From contig CADCVT010000246.1 in the NCBI GenBank assembly GCA_902806215.1, forward strand, positions 1-10,176: DNA of 10,176 nucleotides, written 5' to 3'. The notes beneath the pieces are model-generated. The model was not told the DNA's origin. It saw only the letters and a list, made by a program, of their open reading frames with translations, and ran no database searches. How positions within the stretch are numbered: the first letter of the stretch is position 1; each line of letters starts with the position of its first letter. This document shows positions 6,571-10,176 of the stretch, piece by piece. The DNA is from an uncultured Solirubrobacteraceae bacterium. Lineage in GTDB: Bacteria > Actinomycetota > Thermoleophilia > Solirubrobacterales > Solirubrobacteraceae. The position numbers and the translations under genes are program-made.

Positions 6571-7886
6571 CAGGCCCCGATCATCGACTGGCCGCAGACG
6601 CGGATGACGTTGCCGTTCACGCCGCCCGAGGCCGGATCGCCGAGCCACGCGATCGCCTCGGCGACGTCGACGGGCAGGCCGCCCTGCGACAGCGAGTTCA
6701 TGCGACGGCCGCCCTCGCGCAGCGCGACCGGCATCTTCGCCGTCATCTCGGTCTCGATGAAGCCGGGGGCGACCGCGTTGATCGTCACTCCGCGCTGCGC
6801 GAGCGCCGGCGCGAGCTCGGAGACGAGCCCGATGACCGCGGCCTTGGAGGTCGCGTAGTTCGTCTGCCCGCCGTTGCCGGCGATGCCGCTGATCGACGAG
6901 ACGCCGACGACGCGCCCGTCGCGGCGCAGCAGGCCCTTGCCCTTCGTGAGCTCGGCGGTGATCCGCTGCGGCGCGATCACGTTGACGTCGAGCACCGAGC
7001 GCCAGCGGTCGTGGTCCATACGCCCGAGCGTCCGGTCGCGCGTGATCCCGGCGTTGTGGACGACGACGTCGACGCCGCCGTGTTCGGCCTTCAGGTGCGC
7101 GGCCATCGCCCTCGGCGCGGACTCCTCGGTGATGTCGAGCGCGAGCGAGGAGCCGCCGATGCCGCTCGTCACGGCGTCGAGGTCGTCGAGCAGCGCCGGG
7201 ATGTCGAGGCCGACGACGTGCGCGCCGTCGCGGGCGAGCGTCGACGCGATCGCGGCGCCGATGCCGCGCGAGGCGCCGGTCACGAGGGCGACCTTACCGG
7301 CGAGCGGCGCCTCCCACGAGGACTCGACCGGCCCGCCGGCCGCGTCGTCGATGCGCACGACCTGGCCGTCGACGTACGCCGACTTCGACGAGAGGAAGAA
7401 CCGCAGCGTGGACACGATGCCGTCCTCGGCGCCGGGCTCGACGCGGACGAGGTTGGCGGTGGCGCCCCGGCGCGACTCCTTGGCCACCGAGCGCGTGAAC
7501 CCCTCGAGCGCGCGCTGCGCGGGCGACGCGTCGTCCGGGCCTCCGAGGACCACGATCCGCCCCGAGCTCTGGACCCGGCGGATCACCGGCGAGAAGAAGC
7601 TCTGGAGCACGTCGAGGTCCTCGAGCGTCTCGATGCCCGTGGCGTCGAACACCACGGCCTTCATCTCCGCGCCCTCCGCGGGCGGCTCCACGCCGATGCT
7701 CTGAAGGAGATCGGAGACCGGCCCGACGAGGCGTCCACCGGGCGCGGCGCCGAACTTGACCGGGCCGGTGATCACGGGGTCGCCGGCGGAGAACCGCTCG
7801 AGCGCGACCGGCTGCGGGAGGCCGACGTTCTTGACGATCAGCTTGCCCACCGGCGAGTTTGCGATCTGGGTGTAGAGGTCGGTCAT
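6570..7886 (-). CDS. fabG4: High-molecular-weight 3-ketoacyl-(ACP/CoA) reductase, FabG4-like SDR
   Basis: A 438-residue short-chain dehydrogenase matching the layout of mycobacterial FabG4 (about 454 residues): a flavodoxin-like pseudo-Rossmann domain at about 1-185, then a catalytic SDR domain at about 190-438. The N-terminal part keeps FabG4-type stretches (QRALEGFTRSVAKE at 124-137, SKSAYVDGQV at 167-176). The catalytic half has the cofactor motif T203-GASRGIG, N278-A-G, N302, catalytic S331, Y344 and K348, and a FabG4-like C-terminus (VIRVCGQSMIGA). FabG4 interconverts 3-ketoacyl-CoA and (R)-3-hydroxyacyl-CoA, preferring NAD(H). ATG at 7886 is chosen because AAGGAG lies seven bases upstream and the start overlaps the thiolase stop as ATGA. 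Its stop overlaps the hydratase start. The long upstream extension of this frame is a shadow of the thiolase gene. The gene name is by resemblance from memory, not a search. Confidence 0.92.
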   Translation of the reverse strand: MTDLYTQIANSPVGKLIVKNVGLPQPVALERFSAGDPVITGPVKFGAAPGGRLVGPVSDLLQSIGVEPPAEGAEMKAVVFDATGIETLEDLDVLQSFFSPVIRRVQSSGRIVVLGGPDDASPAQRALEGFTRSVAKESRRGATANLVRVEPGAEDGIVSTLRFFLSSKSAYVDGQVVRIDDAAGGPVESSWEAPLAGKVALVTGASRGIGAAIASTLARDGAHVVGLDIPALLDDLDAVTSGIGGSSLALDITEESAPRAMAAHLKAEHGGVDVVVHNAGITRDRTLGRMDHDRWRSVLDVNVIAPQRITAELTKGKGLLRRDGRVVGVSSISGIAGNGGQTNYATSKAAVIGLVSELAPALAQRGVTINAVAPGFIETEMTAKMPVALREGGRRMNSLSQGGLPVDVAEAIAWLGDPASGGVNGNVIRVCGQSMIGA

Positions 7887-9169
7887 GCTTCGGCTCCTTC
7901 GAGGATCGCGACGACGCCCTGGCCGCCGGCCGCGCAGATCGAGATGACGCCGCGGCCGCCGCCGCGCTCGTGCAGGCCCTTCGCGAGGTTGGCGATGATG
8001 CGCCCGCCGGTCGCCGCGAACGGGTGGCCCGCCGCGAGCGAGCTGCCGCGGACGTTGAGCTTGTCGCGGTCGATCGCGCCGAGCGGCTCGTCGAGGCCGA
8101 GGCGCTGCCTGCAGAACGCCGGGTCCTCCCAAGCGCGCAGCGTGCACAGCACCTGCGACGCGAACGCCTCGTGGATCTCGTACAGGTCGAAGTCCTGAAG
8201 CTTCGCGCCGTCGCGGGCGAGCATGCGCGGCATCGCGTAGGCGGGCGCCATGAGCAGGCCCTCGCCGCCGTCGACGTAGTCCACCGCGGCGGTCTCGGCC
8301 TCGACGAGGTACGCGAGCACCGGCAGCCCGTGCTCCTTGGCCCAGTCCTCGCTGGCCAGCAGCACCGCCGAGGCGCCGTCGGTCAAGGGGGTCGAGTTGC
8401 CGGCGGTCATCGTGCCGTTCTCGCCGCCGAACACGGGGCTGAGCTTGCCGAGCCTCTCGACGGTCGAGTCCGGGCGCAGGTTCTGGTCGCGCTCGAGTCC
8501 GAGGTACGGCGTGACGAGGTCGTCCTGCCAGCCCGCCTCGTACGCGGCGGCCAGGTTCTGGTGCGAGCGCGCGGTGAGCTCGTCCTGGTCCTCGCGGGCG
8601 ATGCCCCACTCGGCCGCGGTGCGCGCCTGGTGCTCGCCCATCGACAGCCCGGTCCGCGGCTCCTCGTTGCGCGGGATGGCCGGGACGACGTGGCTCGGCC
8701 GCATCTTCGCGACGGCCTTGATCCGGTCCTGGACCGACTTGGCCCGGTTGATCTCGAGCAGGACGTCGCGGAGATCCTCGTTCACCGCGATCGGGGCGTC
8801 GGAGGTCGTGTCGACGCCGGCGGCGATGCCGGACTCGATCTGCCCGAGCGCGATCTTGTTGGCGACGAGGACCGCCGCCTCCAGCCCGGTGCCGCACGCC
8901 TGCTGGACGTCGTACGCCGGCGTCTCGGACGCCAGGCGGCTTCCCAGAACGGCCTCTCGCGTCAGGTTGAAGTCGCGCGAGTGCTTGAGCACCGCGCCGG
9001 CGACGACCTCGCCGAGGCGCTCGCCCTCGATCGAGAACCGGCTGACGAGCCCGTCGAGCGCGGTCGTGAGCATGTCCTGGTTCGAGGCGTTCGCGTACAC
9101 GCTGTTCGAGCGCGCGAAGGGGATCCGGTTGCCGCCGACGATGGCGACGCGTCTCGTGGTCTTGTTCAT
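7883..9169 (-). CDS. fadA2: 3-ketoacyl-CoA thiolase / acetyl-CoA C-acyltransferase, FadA2-like
   Basis: A 428-residue thiolase that cleaves 3-ketoacyl-CoA with CoA to acetyl-CoA and a shortened acyl-CoA (reversible). Visible active-site residues: nucleophile C92 in QQACGTG, H333 in HEAFA (most thiolases have NEAFA; the H form is typical of FadI and FadA2-type enzymes), H382 in GHPFAATGGR, and C412 in CAAGGQG. The N-terminal AIVGGNRIPFAR and the segment KHSRDFNLTRE strongly recall mycobacterial FadA2. I chose ATG at 9169 because it begins at the usual thiolase N-terminus and overlaps the TetR stop as ATGA; the frame stays open 134 codons further upstream, but that part is a shadow of the TetR gene. 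There is no strong Shine-Dalgarno, which fits translational coupling. Its stop overlaps the ketoreductase start, also as ATGA. Cytosolic; chain-length preference cannot be read from sequence alone. Confidence 0.93.
   Translation of the reverse strand: MNKTTRRVAIVGGNRIPFARSNSVYANASNQDMLTTALDGLVSRFSIEGERLGEVVAGAVLKHSRDFNLTREAVLGSRLASETPAYDVQQACGTGLEAAVLVANKIALGQIESGIAAGVDTTSDAPIAVNEDLRDVLLEINRAKSVQDRIKAVAKMRPSHVVPAIPRNEEPRTGLSMGEHQARTAAEWGIAREDQDELTARSHQNLAAAYEAGWQDDLVTPYLGLERDQNLRPDSTVERLGKLSPVFGGENGTMTAGNSTPLTDGASAVLLASEDWAKEHGLPVLAYLVEAETAAVDYVDGGEGLLMAPAYAMPRMLARDGAKLQDFDLYEIHEAFASQVLCTLRAWEDPAFCRQRLGLDEPLGAIDRDKLNVRGSSLAAGHPFAATGGRIIANLAKGLHERGGGRGVISICAAGGQGVVAILEGAEA
7894..7899 (-). promoter_or_regulatory. 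Ribosome binding site of the FabG4-like gene
   Basis: AAGGAG on the minus strand, seven bases before ATG at 7886, lying inside the 3' end of the thiolase gene. It decides the start among many in-frame upstream candidates. Confidence 0.7.
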
Positions 9170-9795
9170 CTCGCTCTGAGGTTGGTGATCAGGAGGTCGG
9201 CGACCTGGGCCGCCGTCAAGGAGTCCGTGCGCAGCCACCAGCGCGCCAGCGCCTCGGCGGCGCCGAGCACGGCGGTGGCGATCGCCTCGACCTCGACGGC
9301 CTGGCGCTCGCGCTGCTCGGGAGGGAGTGCCCCGAGGCGCGCGGCGGCAACCAGGCCGGCGAGCCGCTCGCGGGTCTCGGAGACGTGGCGGGCGACCTCG
9401 CCGCCGGCGGGCGCCGTCTCGTCGAAGAGCACGCGCCACGCGTCGCGGTCGCCGTCGACGAAGCCGAAGAACGCGTGGATGCCCTTCTCGACGGCCTCGT
9501 CGTAGGAGGCCGCGCCTTCGACGGCCTCGACGACGGTCCGGGTGAGCGCGTCGCCCGCGGGCTCCATGCACGCGACGTAGAGGCGCTCCTTGTTGCCGAA
9601 GTAGGTGTAGAGCAGCGGCTTGGTCACGCCGACGGCCGCCGCGACGTCGTCCATCGTCACGGCGGCGTAGCCGCGATGCGCGAAGAGCGCCCGCGCGGCG
9701 TCGAGCATCTGCGCTTCACGTTGCACTCGTGGGAGACGGCGCTTTCGTCCTTCGGTCCTCGCAAGCTCGGACCTACGGACGACGTCACGTTTCAA
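9166..9795 (-). CDS. TetR/AcrR-family transcriptional regulator, TTG start
   Basis: A 209-residue TetR-type repressor. The N-terminal helix-turn-helix covers about 29-75: ARALFAHRGYAAVTMDDVAAAVGVTKPLLYTYFGNKERLY contains the family pattern, with the recognition helix around V-T-K-P-L-L-Y-T-Y-F (the quoted region spans residues 34-73). A short Arg/Lys-rich arm precedes it. The rest is the all-helical ligand and dimer domain. I accept the TTG start at 9795 because a good Shine-Dalgarno (GGAGAAGG, 9810-9803) lies seven bases upstream and TTG overlaps the preceding stop as TTGA. The next in-frame Met (residue 30) would begin right at the first HTH helix. It lies inside the lipid operon, so it probably autoregulates the operon in response to an acyl-CoA or fatty acid; the ligand and operator are not visible, and the promoter is outside the window. 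Its stop overlaps the thiolase start. Confidence 0.92.
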   Translation of the reverse strand: MKRDVVRRSELARTEGRKRRLPRVQREAQMLDAARALFAHRGYAAVTMDDVAAAVGVTKPLLYTYFGNKERLYVACMEPAGDALTRTVVEAVEGAASYDEAVEKGIHAFFGFVDGDRDAWRVLFDETAPAGGEVARHVSETRERLAGLVAAARLGALPPEQRERQAVEVEAIATAVLGAAEALARWWLRTDSLTAAQVADLLITNLRAR

Positions 9796-10176
9796 GCCGC
9801 GACCTTCTCCTCAGCCGCACCGGGGACGCGGACCGCGTCACCGAGAACGGCCTCGGGCACCCCGAACGCCTCGACGAGCATCCCGGCATCCTCGCGCAGC
9901 TGCGCGCACAGCGCGTTGACCGCCTTGATGACGGCCTTCGAGCGCGGCGAGGACAGGCGGCCGTGCTCCTGGAACCAGCCGCGGTCGGCCTCGATGCGCG
10001 ACAGCGCGAACAGGCTGCACAGGCGGCCGAGCACCTCGGCGACGTCGGGATCCTCGCAGCGGTCGACGGCGGCGGCGAAGCGCTCGAGGATCACGAGGTC
10101 GACCCACGCGCGGGCCGCGGCGACGACGTGGTCCTGGCAGTCGACGAGCACCATGAACGGGTCCTTTCCGCTCTCC
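9792..10176 (-). CDS. Acyl-CoA oxidase/dehydrogenase-family enzyme, C-terminal fragment cut by the window edge
   Basis: About 128 C-terminal residues of a larger gene that runs off the right edge. The Met at 10154 is probably internal: the frame continues upstream without a stop as E-S-G-K-D-P-F, and D-P-F followed by a QDHV...AARAWVD stretch resembles the C-terminal helical domain of acyl-CoA oxidases. Further support is LFALSRIEADRGWFQEHG and the closing helix NALCAQLREDAGMLVEAFGVPE. These enzymes use FAD to oxidise acyl-CoA to trans-2-enoyl-CoA, passing electrons to oxygen (oxidases) or to an electron-transfer flavoprotein (dehydrogenases). The catalytic and FAD-binding regions are outside the window, so I cannot tell which. 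Its stop (9794-9792) overlaps the TTG start of the TetR gene. As the first step of beta-oxidation it fits the downstream hydratase, reductase and thiolase. If the ATG at 10154 were a real start, it would be a 120-residue protein of unclear function, which I think less likely. Confidence 0.8.
   Translation of the reverse strand, partial: ESGKDPFMVLVDCQDHVVAAARAWVDLVILERFAAAVDRCEDPDVAEVLGRLCSLFALSRIEADRGWFQEHGRLSSPRSKAVIKAVNALCAQLREDAGMLVEAFGVPEAVLGDAVRVPGAAEEKVAA
9803..9810 (-). promoter_or_regulatory. Ribosome binding site supporting the TTG start of the TetR gene
   Basis: GGAGAAGG on the minus strand, ending seven bases before TTG at 9795, inside the 3' end of the oxidase-like gene. Its spacing is ideal for the TTG and poor for any alternative start, so it fixes the N-terminus. 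Confidence 0.7.

Noticed and set aside
7887..8897. N-terminal extension of the ketoreductase frame to 8897
   Set aside because: The extension is Arg/Gly-rich without motifs and lies over the thiolase gene; ATG at 7886 has a ribosome site and the FabG4-type N-terminus.
7011..9505. Long + strand open frames opposite the lipid operon (starting at 7011 and 7859)
   Set aside because: They mirror the thiolase and ketoreductase frames, whose active-site motifs are intact; compositions are shadow-like.
9792..10154. Stand-alone 120-residue gene starting at the ATG at 10154
   Set aside because: The frame continues open to the window edge, and the upstream residues extend the resemblance to acyl-CoA oxidase C-termini, so this is a fragment rather than a small gene.

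Overview
The window is very GC-rich (roughly 70-75% by eye, G/C in most third codon positions) and codes almost throughout. Base composition, a large PAS/GGDEF/GAF/HD-GYP signalling protein and a FabG4/HtdX/FadA2-type lipid module point to a high-GC actinobacterium. Thermoleophilia (Solirubrobacterales-like) is my best guess, but that is inference; no rRNA or tRNA is present to fix it. I see no mobile element, CRISPR array or RNA gene, and no gene-free stretch longer than about 175 bases.

The left part (1-2477, + strand) holds two genes. The first encodes a long Ala/Glu/Arg-rich helical protein built partly of 14-residue repeats and ending in a single C-terminal membrane segment (tail-anchored layout). 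Its frame is open to the left edge, so its start may lie outside. After 98 bases comes a 112-residue protein with a very basic, histone-H1-like tail.

The middle (2652-5753, + strand) is a 1033-residue soluble signalling protein ordered PAS-PAS-PAS-GGDEF-GAF-HD-GYP-REC. Its GGDEF signature is degenerate (T-D-D-D-I), its HD-GYP half is largely intact, and its receiver sits at the C-terminus. It probably degrades or senses cyclic di-GMP rather than making it. A relatively AT-rich 174-base region with inverted repeats precedes it and should contain its promoter.

The right part (5740-10176, - strand) is a tightly packed operon read from the right edge leftward: the C-terminal end of an acyl-CoA oxidase/dehydrogenase-like enzyme, a TetR-family regulator, a FadA2-like 3-ketoacyl-CoA thiolase, a FabG4-like ketoreductase and a MaoC/HtdX-like hydratase. 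Each stop overlaps the next start (TTGA, ATGA, ATGA, TGATG). Together they supply the four chemical steps of one beta-oxidation cycle, probably through the R-3-hydroxyacyl-CoA, with their own regulator inside the operon. The last gene converges on the signalling gene with a 14-base overlap of coding ends.
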